A stretch of 64,000 nt of DNA from Novosphingobium kaempferiae (GTDB lineage: Bacteria > Pseudomonadota > Alphaproteobacteria > Sphingomonadales > Sphingomonadaceae), in assembly GCF_021227995.1 (NCBI RefSeq), contig NZ_CP089301.1:558001-622000 (forward strand). The letters run 5' to 3'. Of the stretch, positions 16,166 through 25,449 are shown piece after piece (position 1 is the stretch's first letter; each line of letters begins with the position of its first letter). The position numbers and the translations under genes are program-made. The notes under the pieces are model-generated. The model saw nothing but the letters and a program-made list of their open reading frames with translations, had not been told where the DNA came from and searched no databases.

Positions 16166-16798
16166 ATGACCAGCACCGAGCTTGCCCGCCAGCCCCTTAC
16201 CCAGCGGATCAGGCGCAAGATCAAGCAGGGGATGGGCCCCTGGGGCGTGTTCCTCGAAGGGTTCATCCGCAACCCGGTGATGGTCGGCTCGATCGTCCCG
16301 TCCTCGCGATTCACCATCAACCGCATGCTGTCGAAGGTCGACTGGGCGAACACCAAGCTGTTCGTCGAGTACGGCCCCGGCGTCGGCACGTTCTGCCAGC
16401 CGGTGCTCGACCGCCTGCCGCGCGACGGCATGCTGATCGTGATCGACACCAATCCGATGTTCATCGACTATCTGCGCCGCACGATCACCGACAGCCGCTT
16501 CGTCGCGGTCAACGGCTCGGCGGCGGACGTCGAAGAGATCGTGCGCGCGCACGGCCATGAAAAGGCGGACTACGTGCTGTCCGGCCTGCCGTTCTCCACG
16601 CTGCCCAAGGGCGTGGCCCCGGCCATCGCCTCGGCCACCTACCGCGTGATCCGCAAAGGCGGCGCGTTCCTCGTCTACCAGTTCCGCCCCAAGGCGCGCA
16701 GCTACATGGCCCCGCACTTCAAGCGCATCGACGACGCCATCGAGCCGATCAACGTCCCCCCCTGCTTCATGTGGTGGGGCTGGAAGGACGAGGACTGA
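16166..16798 (+). CDS. Class I SAM-dependent methyltransferase, PmtA-like
   Basis: A 210-residue methyltransferase related to bacterial phospholipid N-methyltransferases, which make phosphatidylcholine from phosphatidylethanolamine. A conserved N-terminal region (FLEGFIRNPVMVGSIVPSS) precedes the SAM motif I, VEYGPGVGTF, at about 68-77. Motif II (LIVIDTNPMF), motif III (FVAVNGSAADV) and a YVLSGLPFSTL loop follow. The pattern of SIVPSS before an EYGPGTG-like motif is typical of PmtA-type proteins and rRNA dimethylase-like relatives. The assignment to phosphatidylcholine synthesis is inference. Confidence 0.85.
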   Translation: MTSTELARQPLTQRIRRKIKQGMGPWGVFLEGFIRNPVMVGSIVPSSRFTINRMLSKVDWANTKLFVEYGPGVGTFCQPVLDRLPRDGMLIVIDTNPMFIDYLRRTITDSRFVAVNGSAADVEEIVRAHGHEKADYVLSGLPFSTLPKGVAPAIASATYRVIRKGGAFLVYQFRPKARSYMAPHFKRIDDAIEPINVPPCFMWWGWKDED

Positions 16799-16802
16799 GC
16801 GG

Positions 16803-17108
16803 GCGTCGTCCCGGGCTCGACCCGGGACCGCGGGCGATCTTTAGGCGCGCCCTTTGGCGGTGCGCCCTGCCGCCGGGGGCTTCGACAAGCTCAGCTTGGG
16901 CGGAGTTTAGAGGTCTTCGTCATTGCGAGCGCAGCGAAGCAATCCAGGGCCGCGTAAACCGCCCTGGATTGCTTCGCTGCGCTCGCAATGACGATGGAAG
17001 GGGGTGAGGGCTTTCTCTCAACCCCGCTCAGGCTGGGCTTGTCGAAGCCTCCGCGTGCAGGGCGCGCCTAAAGACGGCCCACGGTCCCGGGTCGAGCCCG
17101 GGACGACG
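16803..17108. repeat. Triple nested palindrome in a convergent gap
   Basis: Same architecture as the 10.5-kb element. The outer pair contains CGTCCCGGGCTCGACCCGGG (about 16806) and its complement ending near 17108. The middle pair is CTTCGACAAGCTCAGCTTGG (about 16880) and CAGGCTGGGCTTGTCGAAG (about 17028). The core is the CGTCATTGCGAG palindrome at 16918-16993. It fills the gap between two converging genes. Confidence 0.88.
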
Positions 17109-17111
17109 GGT

Positions 17112-17927
17112 TCACTCGAACATATCCGCCATCGCTTCCGCCGACGGCCCCGCCAGCTGGCGGTGAACCTGCGCGATCACCGCCACGAAGTAGAGCGCCA
17201 TGATCGAGGCCAGCAGCGATTCGACCGCCGCCGAAACGAACCGCGCCACCTCCACCGGGGCCAGCAGCGCCACCGGCATGGTCAGCACGTTGGCGAAGAT
17301 CAGCAGCACCAGCATCGCCACCACCAGCAGCGCGTAGAAGCCCAGCAGCCTTGCGGTATTACCCTTGGTGAGCTGCCACGAGCGCACCAGCGCAGTCACC
17401 GGGTTGAACACGTTCTCCACCGCGATCACCGGCGCGGCGATCGACAGGCGCACGCCGATGACGATGGCGAACAGCAGCACCACGGCCAGCCCGATGACCC
17501 CGCCGACGACGCCGCCCACCGCGCCCAGCAGGCCCGCGAAGAGAAGCGCGATGACCGCCAGCGCCATGCCGGTCAGGATCTGCGCGAGGAGATAGGGCAC
17601 CACGCCCTTCACCCCGGCGCGGATCGCCTCGGCCACGGTGGGGCGGCGCTCGCTGTCCAGCAGCGTCAGCAGCGAGAGCGAGCCGAGCGCCTGAAACAGC
17701 GCCATCGGGATCATGACCGGCGCAATCGACAGGTAATAGGCCTGGAGCGCCGCCATCATCTGCCGCTCGTTCATGCCCGCGCCGGTTTCCGGCGGTGGGA
17801 AGAAGATCGCGAAGACCAGTTGCGGCAGGAGGAAGAAGACCCCCGCCAGCGCGATCACGACCTCGCGATTGGCGGAAACGGCCTGTGACGCCTGGCTCCA
17901 GGCCCGGCTGCTGTCGAACTTCATCAT
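17112..17927 (-). CDS. Integral membrane protein, glycerophosphodiester phosphodiesterase membrane-domain-like
   Basis: A 271-residue protein with about six hydrophobic segments (for example VVIALAGVFFLLPQLVFAIF, LLGAVGGVVGGVIGLAVVLL and FYALLVVAMLVLLIFANVL). The region PVIAVENVFNPVTALVRSWQL followed by KGNTARLLGFY resembles YciC/GDPD membrane-domain proteins, where a substrate-independent membrane scaffold is conserved. No catalytic motif is visible. The gene is convergent with the methyltransferase and divergent from lipB. The ATG at 17927 follows GGAGCGCATG; one of two adjacent Met codons is the start. Confidence 0.8.
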   Translation of the reverse strand: MMKFDSSRAWSQASQAVSANREVVIALAGVFFLLPQLVFAIFFPPPETGAGMNERQMMAALQAYYLSIAPVMIPMALFQALGSLSLLTLLDSERRPTVAEAIRAGVKGVVPYLLAQILTGMALAVIALLFAGLLGAVGGVVGGVIGLAVVLLFAIVIGVRLSIAAPVIAVENVFNPVTALVRSWQLTKGNTARLLGFYALLVVAMLVLLIFANVLTMPVALLAPVEVARFVSAAVESLLASIMALYFVAVIAQVHRQLAGPSAEAMADMFE

Positions 17928-18006
17928 GCGCTCCTGATACCGCCCGAACCGGCGGTCGTCTCAATACCTCTTGATAACCGCATGGAATGACGCCACGCAA
18001 CGCGCC

Positions 18007-18690
18007 ATGACTTCGCTTCCCGGTGATATCGAACTGCGCATCTCCACCGAGCCCGTGCCTTACCGCGAGGCGCTGGAGGAAATGACCGCCCGCAACGCCG
18101 CAATCGCCGCCGGAGAGGCGCGCGAACTCGTCTGGCTGCTGGAGCATCCCCCGGTCTACACCGCCGGCACCAGCGCGGCGGTGGCCGAACTGCTCGACCC
18201 CCGCTTCGAAGTGGTCGAGGCCGGGCGCGGCGGGCGCTACACCTACCACGGTCCCGGCCAGCGCATCGGCTATGTCCTGCTCGACCTCAGGAAGCGCGCA
18301 CGTGACGCGCGCGGCTTCGTCCACGGCCTCGAAGGCTGGGTGATCGAGACGCTGCGCGACTTCGGCGTGGAAGGGTTCCGCTCGGACGGACGCATCGGCA
18401 TCTGGACGCAGGACGTCGACGGGCGCGAGGCCAAGATCGGCGCCATCGGCGTGCGCATCCGCAAATGGGTGACGATGCACGGCTTCTCGGTGAACGTCGC
18501 GCCCGACCTGTCGCACTTCACCGGCATCGTGCCCTGCGGAATCGACGAATTCGGCGTCACCAGCCTGTCGCGGCTGGGCAAGGCGGTGGACCTCGCCGCC
18601 TTCGACGCCGCGCTGATCGCCCGCGCCCCGGCGTTCCTCGCCTCGCTGGAAAGCCCCTGCCCGCCTGTTACCAGTGGAGAGACCGCATGA
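18007..18690 (+). CDS. lipB: Octanoyl-[acyl-carrier-protein]:protein N-octanoyltransferase LipB
   Basis: Transfers octanoate from ACP to lipoyl domains, the first step of lipoate assembly. The 227-residue protein has the family signature [20 protein letters not shown] (residues about 76-95), the catalytic pair K143 (AKIGAIGVR) and C177 ([13 protein letters not shown]), and normal length. The ATG at 18007 (MTSLPGD) is preferred over an upstream TTG. Its stop overlaps the start of the following lipoprotein gene by 4 nt. It is divergent from the membrane protein. Confidence 0.96.
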   Translation: MTSLPGDIELRISTEPVPYREALEEMTARNAAIAAGEARELVWLLEHPPVYTAGTSAAVAELLDPRFEVVEAGRGGRYTYHGPGQRIGYVLLDLRKRARDARGFVHGLEGWVIETLRDFGVEGFRSDGRIGIWTQDVDGREAKIGAIGVRIRKWVTMHGFSVNVAPDLSHFTGIVPCGIDEFGVTSLSRLGKAVDLAAFDAALIARAPAFLASLESPCPPVTSGETA

Positions 18691-19004
18691 TGAAGGCCCC
18701 TCTCCTCACCGCAGTGGCGCTCTGCGCGCTCGCGCTCGGCGGCTGCAAGAAGACCGACGACCAGCCCAAGGCGGCGGCGGGCGGCGAACTGCTGCCACGC
18801 TCGGTCGGCGACGACATGCTGCCTTACGACACCGTGCAGTCGCAGGCATCGCTCTCGGCCCCCGACGCGGGGCTGGGTCCGGTGCGCCCGGGCGGCCCGG
18901 CGGTCTCCCCGTCGTCCGCGCCGGAAGACGACGTAGCCGCCGATCCGGTGGAGGAAGTCCCCGTGATCGAAGCCGCGCCGCCCTCGCCGCCGGCGACGCC
19001 CTGA
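18687..19004 (+). CDS. Small predicted lipoprotein
   Basis: A 105-residue protein with an N-terminal signal and lipobox ALGGC, giving lipidated Cys20. The mature part is low-complexity, rich in Pro, Ala and acidic residues, with no recognised domain. The ATGATG start overlaps the lipB stop, so translation is coupled. It ends before a palindromic repeat. Function unknown. Confidence 0.8.
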   Translation: MMKAPLLTAVALCALALGGCKKTDDQPKAAAGGELLPRSVGDDMLPYDTVQSQASLSAPDAGLGPVRPGGPAVSPSSAPEDDVAADPVEEVPVIEAAPPSPPATP

Positions 19005-19056
19005 GCCGGGCATCGGTCGCGGGCTCCACGCTCCGTGGCTTCGTCACTCCCCACTT

Positions 19057-19142
19057 CGTCATTGCGAGCGTAGTGAAGCAATCCAGCGCGACGCGATGCC
19101 GCTGGATTGCTTCCCCCGGCCTTCGCCGGGGTCGCAATGACG
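19057..19142. repeat. Dispersed intergenic palindrome (CGTCATTGCGAG family), variant copy
   Basis: Left arm starts CGTCATTGCGAGCGTAGTG at 19057 and the right arm ends GTCGCAATGACG at 19142. The right arm has a CCCCGGCCTTCGCCGGGG stem inserted in place of the usual sequence. It separates two converging genes. Confidence 0.85.
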
Positions 19143-19156
19143 AAAAGGTGTGGTTC

Positions 19157-19969
19157 TCAGCTGTTGGCCCGCGCAAAGGCCGCCGCATCGGCGACTTGCG
19201 CTTCGCTGGGCGTGACGCCGGTATAAAGCACGAACTGCTGCAGCGCCTGCAGCGTCGCCACCTCGGTGCCGGTGATGCGGCGCTTGCCCGCCTCGGCGGC
19301 GGCGCGCAGGAACGGCGTCGCGGGCGGGTACTGCACCACGTCGAAGGCGATGTCGCACGCGGCGATGGCATCGGCCGGAAACGGCAGCATACCGGCATCC
19401 GAGCCGGTCATGCCGAGCGGCGTCACGTTGATCAGCATCGCCGCGCTGCCCTCCGGTTCGGGCAACCAGCGATAGCCGTAGAGATCGGCCAGCGCCCGCC
19501 CCGCCTGCTCGTTGCGCGCGACGATGGTGCCGTCGGCGAACCCGCCATCCCGCAACGCCGCCGCGACCGCCTTCGCCATCCCGCCTGACCCCCGCAGCAT
19601 GAACGAGGTCGAGCGATCGAGGTCGGCGACCAGATCGACCACCGCGCCATAGTCGGTGTTGTGCCCGGTCAGCACCCCGTCGTCGTTGACGATGGTGTTC
19701 ACGCTGTCGATGGCTGCCGCCGAAGGAGCCATCCCGTCGAGCAGCGCGATCACCGCCTCCTTGAACGGCATTGAGATCGCGCAGCCGCGAATGCCCAGCG
19801 CCCTGATCCCGCCGACCGCGCCGGGCAGGTCGGTGGTGGTGAAGGACTTGTAGACGAAGTCCAGTCCGGTCAGCTCGTAGAGCCGATTGTGGAAGCGCGA
19901 CCCGAAGTTGCCGGGCCGGGCCGACAGCGACATGCACAGCTGCGTGTCGCGTCCGATCAGGGGCTTCAT
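19157..19969 (-). CDS. Shikimate 5-dehydrogenase family protein
   Basis: Predicted NAD(P)-dependent dehydrogenase of the AroE superfamily, 270 residues. The substrate side carries the catalytic Lys in SMPFKEAVI (about residue 70) and the Asp in GHNTDYGA (about 106). The cofactor-binding region reads MLRGSGGMAKAVAAAL instead of the classical GAGGAA/S loop. It starts LIGRDTQLCMSLSARPGNFG rather than the usual AroE shikimate Ser motif, so it resembles the HI0607-type paralogue more than housekeeping AroE. The start follows GAGGAG. A main aroE is probably elsewhere. Confidence 0.88.
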   Translation of the reverse strand: MKPLIGRDTQLCMSLSARPGNFGSRFHNRLYELTGLDFVYKSFTTTDLPGAVGGIRALGIRGCAISMPFKEAVIALLDGMAPSAAAIDSVNTIVNDDGVLTGHNTDYGAVVDLVADLDRSTSFMLRGSGGMAKAVAAALRDGGFADGTIVARNEQAGRALADLYGYRWLPEPEGSAAMLINVTPLGMTGSDAGMLPFPADAIAACDIAFDVVQYPPATPFLRAAAEAGKRRITGTEVATLQALQQFVLYTGVTPSEAQVADAAAFARANS

Positions 19970-20020
19970 GGGTACTCCTCGGTACAGCTCGGGTGCGGTT
20001 AGGTGTCTTTCAGTACCGCC

Positions 20021-21181
20021 TCAGAGCGGCTTGTCGTAGATCGCATATTCGCGGTTGATCTTGCTCTCGATGGCGTCGGCAATGGCGACCATCCCTTGAT
20101 TATCCTCGAGAATCCAGCCGATCTCGCCCCGCTTCGCGCCGAACTTGGCCACCGCCGAGCGGCGAATGTACTCGATCATCATGAAAGCCAGCTGGCTGGC
20201 CAGACGCGACGACTGCAGCTTCCGGCGCACCCCCATCAGCGGCACGCGCATGTCGGCGGGATTGGGCTTGCGCAGCCACAGCAGCAGCTTGAGAAGCCCG
20301 AAAATCGACGGTTTTCCGTTGCGCTTGTTGACCTTCATCTGCACGCCGTTCAGGTCCGGAAGCGTCATCATGAACGCAACCGGCTCACCCTCGTACTCGG
20401 CGATCAGGATCAGTTCGGGATGCACCAGCGGCTTCAGAGCCTTGCCGGTATACTCGATCTCCTTGTCGGTGAACGGCACGAAACCCCAGTTATCCGACCA
20501 GGCATCGTTGAGAATCTCGCAGATTATCGCGGCATCGCGATCGAAATGCTTCAGTTCCACGCCGCGCACGTTGATCTTGGCGTTCTTCTCGCCCGAGGAG
20601 ACGATGCGCTGGATCAGCGGCGGAAACTGCTTCGTTACGTCGAGTTCGTAGGTATGCACCGTCTTGACGCGGCTGTAGCCCTGGCTCTCGATCCAGCCCT
20701 GATAGGCCGCATTATGGTGCGCCATCATCACCATCGGCGCGTGGTCGTGGCCGAGCACCTGGATACCGGGCTCTTCCCAGACCGAGAGGTTCATCGGCGC
20801 CAGCACGCGGGTCATGCCCTGCTCGCGCAGCCACTGTTCGGCCCGGTCGATGAGGGCGTGAGCGACCTCGGCATCCTCGGCCTCGATCGCGCCCCAGTTG
20901 CCGGTGCCGGGGCCCATGCCCTGCTCCAGCGGCTGTTTCAGCGCCTGTTCATCGATATGTGCCGATATGCGCCCGACCACCCGACCATCGCGCTTCGCCA
21001 GGAAAAGCTGCACCCGCGCATGTTCGAAGAACGGGTTCTTGCCGGGGGTGAACTTGGAAATCTCCTCTGAGCGCAGATTGGGCACCCAGTTTTGATCTGA
21101 CGCATTGAGTCGATAAGCGAGATCGACAAAAGCGGCGATGTCGGCCTTGCTGGAGATCGGAGTGATGACTAGTTCGGCCAC
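20021..21181 (-). CDS. GNAT-like N-acetyltransferase family protein (YghO type)
   Basis: A 386-residue cytosolic protein of the YghO-like family, distantly related to GNAT acyltransferases. Conserved stretches include FLAKRDGRVVGRISAHID near 55, NWGAIEAED, VLAPMNLSVWEEPGIQVLG, and a C-terminal EIGWILEDNQGM. The GTG at 21181 (V/M-AELVITPIS) is chosen because homology-like sequence begins there; an in-frame extension to 21310 would overlap the divergent promoter. Substrate unknown. It is divergent from the fatty acid desaturase. Confidence 0.8.
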   Translation of the reverse strand: MAELVITPISSKADIAAFVDLAYRLNASDQNWVPNLRSEEISKFTPGKNPFFEHARVQLFLAKRDGRVVGRISAHIDEQALKQPLEQGMGPGTGNWGAIEAEDAEVAHALIDRAEQWLREQGMTRVLAPMNLSVWEEPGIQVLGHDHAPMVMMAHHNAAYQGWIESQGYSRVKTVHTYELDVTKQFPPLIQRIVSSGEKNAKINVRGVELKHFDRDAAIICEILNDAWSDNWGFVPFTDKEIEYTGKALKPLVHPELILIAEYEGEPVAFMMTLPDLNGVQMKVNKRNGKPSIFGLLKLLLWLRKPNPADMRVPLMGVRRKLQSSRLASQLAFMMIEYIRRSAVAKFGAKRGEIGWILEDNQGMVAIADAIESKINREYAIYDKPL

Positions 21182-21327
21182 GATGCTGCCTTTGTTCTGG
21201 CGTAACGGAATATGAGCGCGACGTGCTGCCGCAGGCGGTGCGTTGTCAAGCCGGACCGCGCGGCGATTCGCGGTGAAGCCTGATCCGGGCGGGCTTATGC
21301 CCGGAAACACTTTGGAAATCTTGCCCG

Positions 21328-22422
21328 ATGAATGCCCAGAAAGCGATCGACCTGCCCTCCTCCCAGCCGCGCGATGCCGCGAGCGGATCGACGTGGCACT
21401 CGCAGATGCCAGACGACAAGGCGATGCTGCGCGCCGCGGTCGAACTGACGCGCGACCTCTCCACCGCGCGCCCGGGCATCTACTGGGGCGACATGCTGGC
21501 GAGCGCGTTCGTCGGCTATGCTACGCTCGCGGGCGCGATTCTGGTCGGCAATCCGATCGTCGCGGTGCTGCTGGGCGTGATCTCGTCGCTGGCGCTCTAC
21601 CGCGCGCTGCTGTTCATCCATGAACTGACCCACATCCATAAGGACGCCCTGCCGGGCTTCCGCTTCGGCTGGAACCTGCTGGTCGGCATTCCCATGCTGA
21701 TCCCGTCCTTCATGTACGAAGGCGTGCATACCCAGCACCACGCGCGCACCCGCTACGGCACGGTGGATGACCCGGAGTACCTGCCGCTGGCGCTCATGAA
21801 GCCGTGGAGCCTGCCGGTCTTCGCGCTCACCGCGATTTTACTGCCGCCCGCGCTGCTGATCCGCTCGGCGGTGCTGGTGCCGCTCGGCGCCATCATCTCG
21901 CCGCTGCGCACGCTGGTGTGGGAGCGCGCCTCCGCGCTTGCGATCAACCCTCAGTACAAGCGCCGCAAGCCCGAGGGCGAATTCGCACGGCTGGTGTTCT
22001 GGCAGGAACTGGGCTGTTCGGTATGGGCCATTGGCGTGCTCGCCGCGAGCTTCGCCTGGGGCTGGCGTCCGCTGCTGATCGCGATTGCGGTCGTGTCCTT
22101 CACCGCCCTGCTCAATCAGGTCCGCACGCTCGTCGCCCACCTGTGGGAGAACGATGGCGAGGCGATGACCGTCACCGCGCAGTACCTCGATTCGGTGAAC
22201 GTGCCGCCGCCGGGCTTCGTCGCGGCGATGTGGGCTCCAGTAGGCCTGCGCTACCACGCGCTGCATCACCTGCTACCCTCGATGCCCTATCACTCGCTTG
22301 CCGAGGCGCACCGCCGCTTGACCGCCCACCTCGAAGCGGGATCGACTTATGGCAAGGCCAGCTATCCCGGCCTGTCGCCGCTGCTCGGACGGCTGGTCAG
22401 CAGCACGATGAAGGCGCGCTGA
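21328..22422 (+). CDS. Membrane fatty acid desaturase family protein
   Basis: Di-iron membrane oxygenase of 364 residues that introduces double bonds or hydroxyl groups into acyl chains. The three histidine boxes are intact: HELTHIHK at about 96-103, HTQHHAR at about 138-144, and HALHHLLP at about 310-317. Four hydrophobic segments bracket them. The start is ATG 21328 behind a weak GGAAAT. Its stop lies 12 nt from the converging lptG stop. The position of the double bond cannot be predicted. Confidence 0.92.
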   Translation: MNAQKAIDLPSSQPRDAASGSTWHSQMPDDKAMLRAAVELTRDLSTARPGIYWGDMLASAFVGYATLAGAILVGNPIVAVLLGVISSLALYRALLFIHELTHIHKDALPGFRFGWNLLVGIPMLIPSFMYEGVHTQHHARTRYGTVDDPEYLPLALMKPWSLPVFALTAILLPPALLIRSAVLVPLGAIISPLRTLVWERASALAINPQYKRRKPEGEFARLVFWQELGCSVWAIGVLAASFAWGWRPLLIAIAVVSFTALLNQVRTLVAHLWENDGEAMTVTAQYLDSVNVPPPGFVAAMWAPVGLRYHALHHLLPSMPYHSLAEAHRRLTAHLEAGSTYGKASYPGLSPLLGRLVSSTMKAR

Positions 22423-22434
22423 GCGCGCCTTCGG

Positions 22435-23532
22435 TCACTCCTCGGTGCGGATCAGCACCGTTTCGCCGATTAGGGCAAAGAGCACGAACGGAGCCCATGC
22501 CGCTATGAGCGGCGGGTAGCCGCCGAAGTTGCCCATCGCCAGCGCTGCATTGTCGAACACGAAGTAGGCGAAGCCGAGCGCCATGCCGATGACGGCGCGG
22601 ATCAGCAGCGCACCCGAGCGTGCCAGGCCGAACGCCGCCACGGCGCCCAGCAGCGGCATCAGCGCCGATGCGAGCGGCCCGGACAGCTTGTGCCACCATG
22701 CCGCATCAAGCTCGCTGGTACGCCGTCCCGCCTCGTGCACGGCCTTGATCGACCCGGCCAGCGTGAAGATGTCCTGCGAGTCCGCATCGACCTTCGAGAT
22801 ATAGATCTTCGCCGGCGTGATCCCCGGCGCAACCGTCGCCGATGCAAGGCGCGTCGTCACGGTATCGGCGACCACGAACTTCACGGGGCGGTCGAGCTTC
22901 CAGCCGGGATTGGCGTAAGTGGCGGTGTCGGCGCGCAGCATTTCGACGATCATGTCGTCGGCATCGCGCTTGTAGTAGGTGACGCCGTGCAGCGTCATCG
23001 CCGCGCCCTCGCCCGAGAGCGATTGCGCCAACAGAAGCTCCGCTCCGTCGGCAAGATAGAGGTTCGCCTTGGGGCTCGCGTCCTTCGGGACCGGGCCGTA
23101 GTCGACCGCAGCCCAGGCATCGAGGGTTGACGTTGCACGCGTCACCACGCGTTCGTTGAAAGCGAAGCTCGCGCCGGAGATCACCAGCGCGGTCAGGATC
23201 AGTGGCGCCAGCACCTGATGCGCCGAAAGCCCGGAGGCCTTCATCGAGATGACTTCGCTGTTCTGGTTCAGCGTCGCGAGCGTGATAATCGTCGCCAGCA
23301 GCACCGAATAGGGCAGAAACCGCGCCACCAGCTGCGGCGCGCGCAGGCTTACGTAATAGAGCAGCTGCATCTGCCCATTGCCCTTGTAGGCCAGGATATC
23401 GCCGCTCTCACCCAGGAGGTCGAGAACCTGCAGCACCAGCACCAGCATGATGAGCACCGCGACGATGCGCGTCAGGAACAGCCGTGCGAGATACAGCGTG
23501 AGCGTGCGCGACGGGAAGAATTCAAGGTTCAT
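22435..23532 (-). CDS. lptG: LPS export ABC transporter permease LptG
   Basis: Permease subunit of the LptB2FG extractor. The 365-residue protein has the family topology: N-terminal helices within the first about 125 residues, a periplasmic beta-jellyroll between about 130 and 270, and three C-terminal helices. The segment LNQNSEVISMKASGLSAHQV is typical of the coupling helix that contacts LptB. It starts 2 nt after the lptF stop, so the two are coupled. The ATPase lptB is 20 kb away. Confidence 0.93.
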   Translation of the reverse strand: MNLEFFPSRTLTLYLARLFLTRIVAVLIMLVLVLQVLDLLGESGDILAYKGNGQMQLLYYVSLRAPQLVARFLPYSVLLATIITLATLNQNSEVISMKASGLSAHQVLAPLILTALVISGASFAFNERVVTRATSTLDAWAAVDYGPVPKDASPKANLYLADGAELLLAQSLSGEGAAMTLHGVTYYKRDADDMIVEMLRADTATYANPGWKLDRPVKFVVADTVTTRLASATVAPGITPAKIYISKVDADSQDIFTLAGSIKAVHEAGRRTSELDAAWWHKLSGPLASALMPLLGAVAAFGLARSGALLIRAVIGMALGFAYFVFDNAALAMGNFGGYPPLIAAWAPFVLFALIGETVLIRTEE

Positions 23533-23534
23533 GG

Positions 23535-24761
23535 TCAGGTCTGGTCCGCAGGCGTCGGCAGGATCGGCCCGCGCCGGTTACGGCGCAGCAGCGACTTGAG
23601 GCGCTTCACGCCCTTGTCGGACGCCGTCTCCAGCCAGCCGATGGCCTGGCCGCCCGGCACATAGGCGACGCGCCAGTACATCCAGAGGATGATGGCCGCG
23701 AAGACGAAGAACGGCCCCCACAGCCCGAGGATCGGGTTCAGCTTGCCGAGCGAGGCGACGTCGTTCGCGTACTGGTTGACCTTATGATAGGCCACCACCA
23801 TCACAATCGACACGAACAGGCCGAGGGCCGATGTCGAGCGCTTGGGCGGGATCGCCAGCGCCACGCCAAGCAGCGGCAGCAGCAGCATCATCACCACTTC
23901 GACCATACGGTAGTTGAAGTTCGCCTGGCTGGAGACGCGCTCGTCGGCCGGGGCGTCCTTGTTCCAGCCGAGCTTGAGCAGTTCGGGCAGCAGATACTCG
24001 CGCTCCTGCCCACCGCGCTGGCGGAACTTCTCGATCGCGGGAAGTTCAATCGGGAGATCGTGACGGGTGAAGGTCAGCACGCGCGATGGTTCGCCCGGCT
24101 GGTCCTGAATGATCTGGCCCTGTTCGAGCCGGAAAATGATGGTGTCGGGATTGTCCTTGAGCGCAAGGAAGCGCCCCTCCCGCGCGGAGATCGACAGCAC
24201 CTGCCCCTTGTCATTCGACAGGCGCGCGAAGATGCCGATCAGCTTGCGGCCATCGTCACGGCTTTCGTCGATGCGAAGGGCAATGCGGTCCTTGAGCGCG
24301 GTGAACTCACCCACCTTGATCGAAGCGCCGAGGGCGCCCGACTTGAGCTCGTAGTTGAGTTCCTCGTAATAGTAGCGCGAGAGCGGCTGGAGGTAGCCGA
24401 CGATGGCGAAGTTCGCGATCACCATCACCAGCGTGATGATGTAGGGGACGCGCAGCATGCGGGTGTAGCTGAGGCCCACCGCGCGCATCACGTCGAGTTC
24501 GCTGCTGGTCGCAAGCTTGCGGAAGGCGAGCAGGATGCCGAGCATCAAGCCGAGCGGGATCGCAAGGCTGGCATATTCCGGCAGCATGTTCGCGAGCATC
24601 TTGAAGACGACGCCGATCGGGCCGCCTTCGGTCGCGACGAAATCGAAAAGCCGCAACATCTTGTCGAGCACGAGCAGCGATGCGGCGAGCAGGAATATGC
24701 CCAGCATCGGCATCAGCACGAGGCGAAGGATGTACCGGTCTAGGGCGCTGATGAACTTCAC
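23535..24761 (-). CDS. lptF: LPS export ABC transporter permease LptF
   Basis: Second permease of the LPS extractor, 408 residues. N-terminal helices (RYILRLVLMPMLGIFLLAAS), the coupling helix LATSSELDVMRAVGLSYTRM, a large periplasmic domain and C-terminal helices match the family, with a Lys/Arg-rich cytosolic tail of about 40 residues. The lptF-lptG order and 2-nt spacing are standard. A gap of 160 bp with no gene separates it from clpS. Confidence 0.93.
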   Translation of the reverse strand: MKFISALDRYILRLVLMPMLGIFLLAASLLVLDKMLRLFDFVATEGGPIGVVFKMLANMLPEYASLAIPLGLMLGILLAFRKLATSSELDVMRAVGLSYTRMLRVPYIITLVMVIANFAIVGYLQPLSRYYYEELNYELKSGALGASIKVGEFTALKDRIALRIDESRDDGRKLIGIFARLSNDKGQVLSISAREGRFLALKDNPDTIIFRLEQGQIIQDQPGEPSRVLTFTRHDLPIELPAIEKFRQRGGQEREYLLPELLKLGWNKDAPADERVSSQANFNYRMVEVVMMLLLPLLGVALAIPPKRSTSALGLFVSIVMVVAYHKVNQYANDVASLGKLNPILGLWGPFFVFAAIILWMYWRVAYVPGGQAIGWLETASDKGVKRLKSLLRRNRRGPILPTPADQT

Positions 24762-24921
24762 TTAGGCGTCGTCACTCAACCGTTCTCCCTCGCCCTTAAC
24801 GGCTTGCGCCGGGAGGACAAAGCGATTTGTCGCAGGGCTTGCCGAGAGCATCGTGCACAAGTCGGCAGGGCGGTTCAACGTCGGGAGGACAGCAAGGTTT
24901 CCGGCCTCCGCAGGAATGCGA

Positions 24922-25332
24922 TCAGGCCTTTTCCAGCGTACACTGGAGCGGATGCTGGTTCTGCCGGGCGAAATCCATCACCTGGTTCACCTTGGTCTCC
25001 GCGATCTCGTAAGGGAAGATGCCGCAAACACCGACGCCCTTCTGGTGGACGTGCAGCATAACGCGCGTCGCCTGCTCCAGATCCATGTTGAAGAAGCGCT
25101 TGAGGACCAGCACCACGAATTCCATCGGGGTGTAGTCATCGTTGAGCATCAGCACCTTGAACTGGCTGGGCTTCTTGGGCTTGGCGCGGGTCTTGGTGGC
25201 GATGCCGACCTGATGGTCGTCGCCCGTTCCACGATCGGAATCGCCATCATCCGCCATCACCACCTGCCCAACGATAGAGGCGGGCACGTGCAAGGGGAGC
25301 GGCAGGTCAGAATCGGCGATGGGGGAATTCAT
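24922..25332 (-). CDS. clpS: ATP-dependent Clp protease adaptor ClpS
   Basis: Adaptor that delivers N-end-rule substrates to ClpAP. The folded domain starts at about residue 50 with [20 protein letters not shown] and continues through [20 protein letters not shown] and the [15 protein letters not shown] segment. The substrate-binding Asp-Asp and Met residues of NDDYTPMEF are present. The N-terminal 50 residues form a longer disordered arm than in E. coli; an internal ATG at 25257 would remove half of it. No clpA follows. The phasin gene lies just upstream on the same strand, 117 nt away. Confidence 0.94.
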   Translation of the reverse strand: MNSPIADSDLPLPLHVPASIVGQVVMADDGDSDRGTGDDHQVGIATKTRAKPKKPSQFKVLMLNDDYTPMEFVVLVLKRFFNMDLEQATRVMLHVHQKGVGVCGIFPYEIAETKVNQVMDFARQNQHPLQCTLEKA

Positions 25333-25449
25333 GGTGTCCAGAATATCGTACCGGGGCACCTGATAACAAGTGCCCCGGCCCATATTCTCAGTTCGGCGGC
25401 CCAATCGACCGGATGAAACGCTCACCCGGTCAGTCGAGCCCGGCGCTCG

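Noticed and set aside
3992..19142. Repeated inverted repeats taken as a CRISPR array
   Set aside because: Copies are kilobases apart, palindromic and intergenic; there are no regular spacers and no cas genes.
19057..19142. Rho-independent terminator for the lipoprotein gene
   Set aside because: The hairpin is strong but lacks a T-run and matches the dispersed repeat family; a terminator role is possible but not shown.
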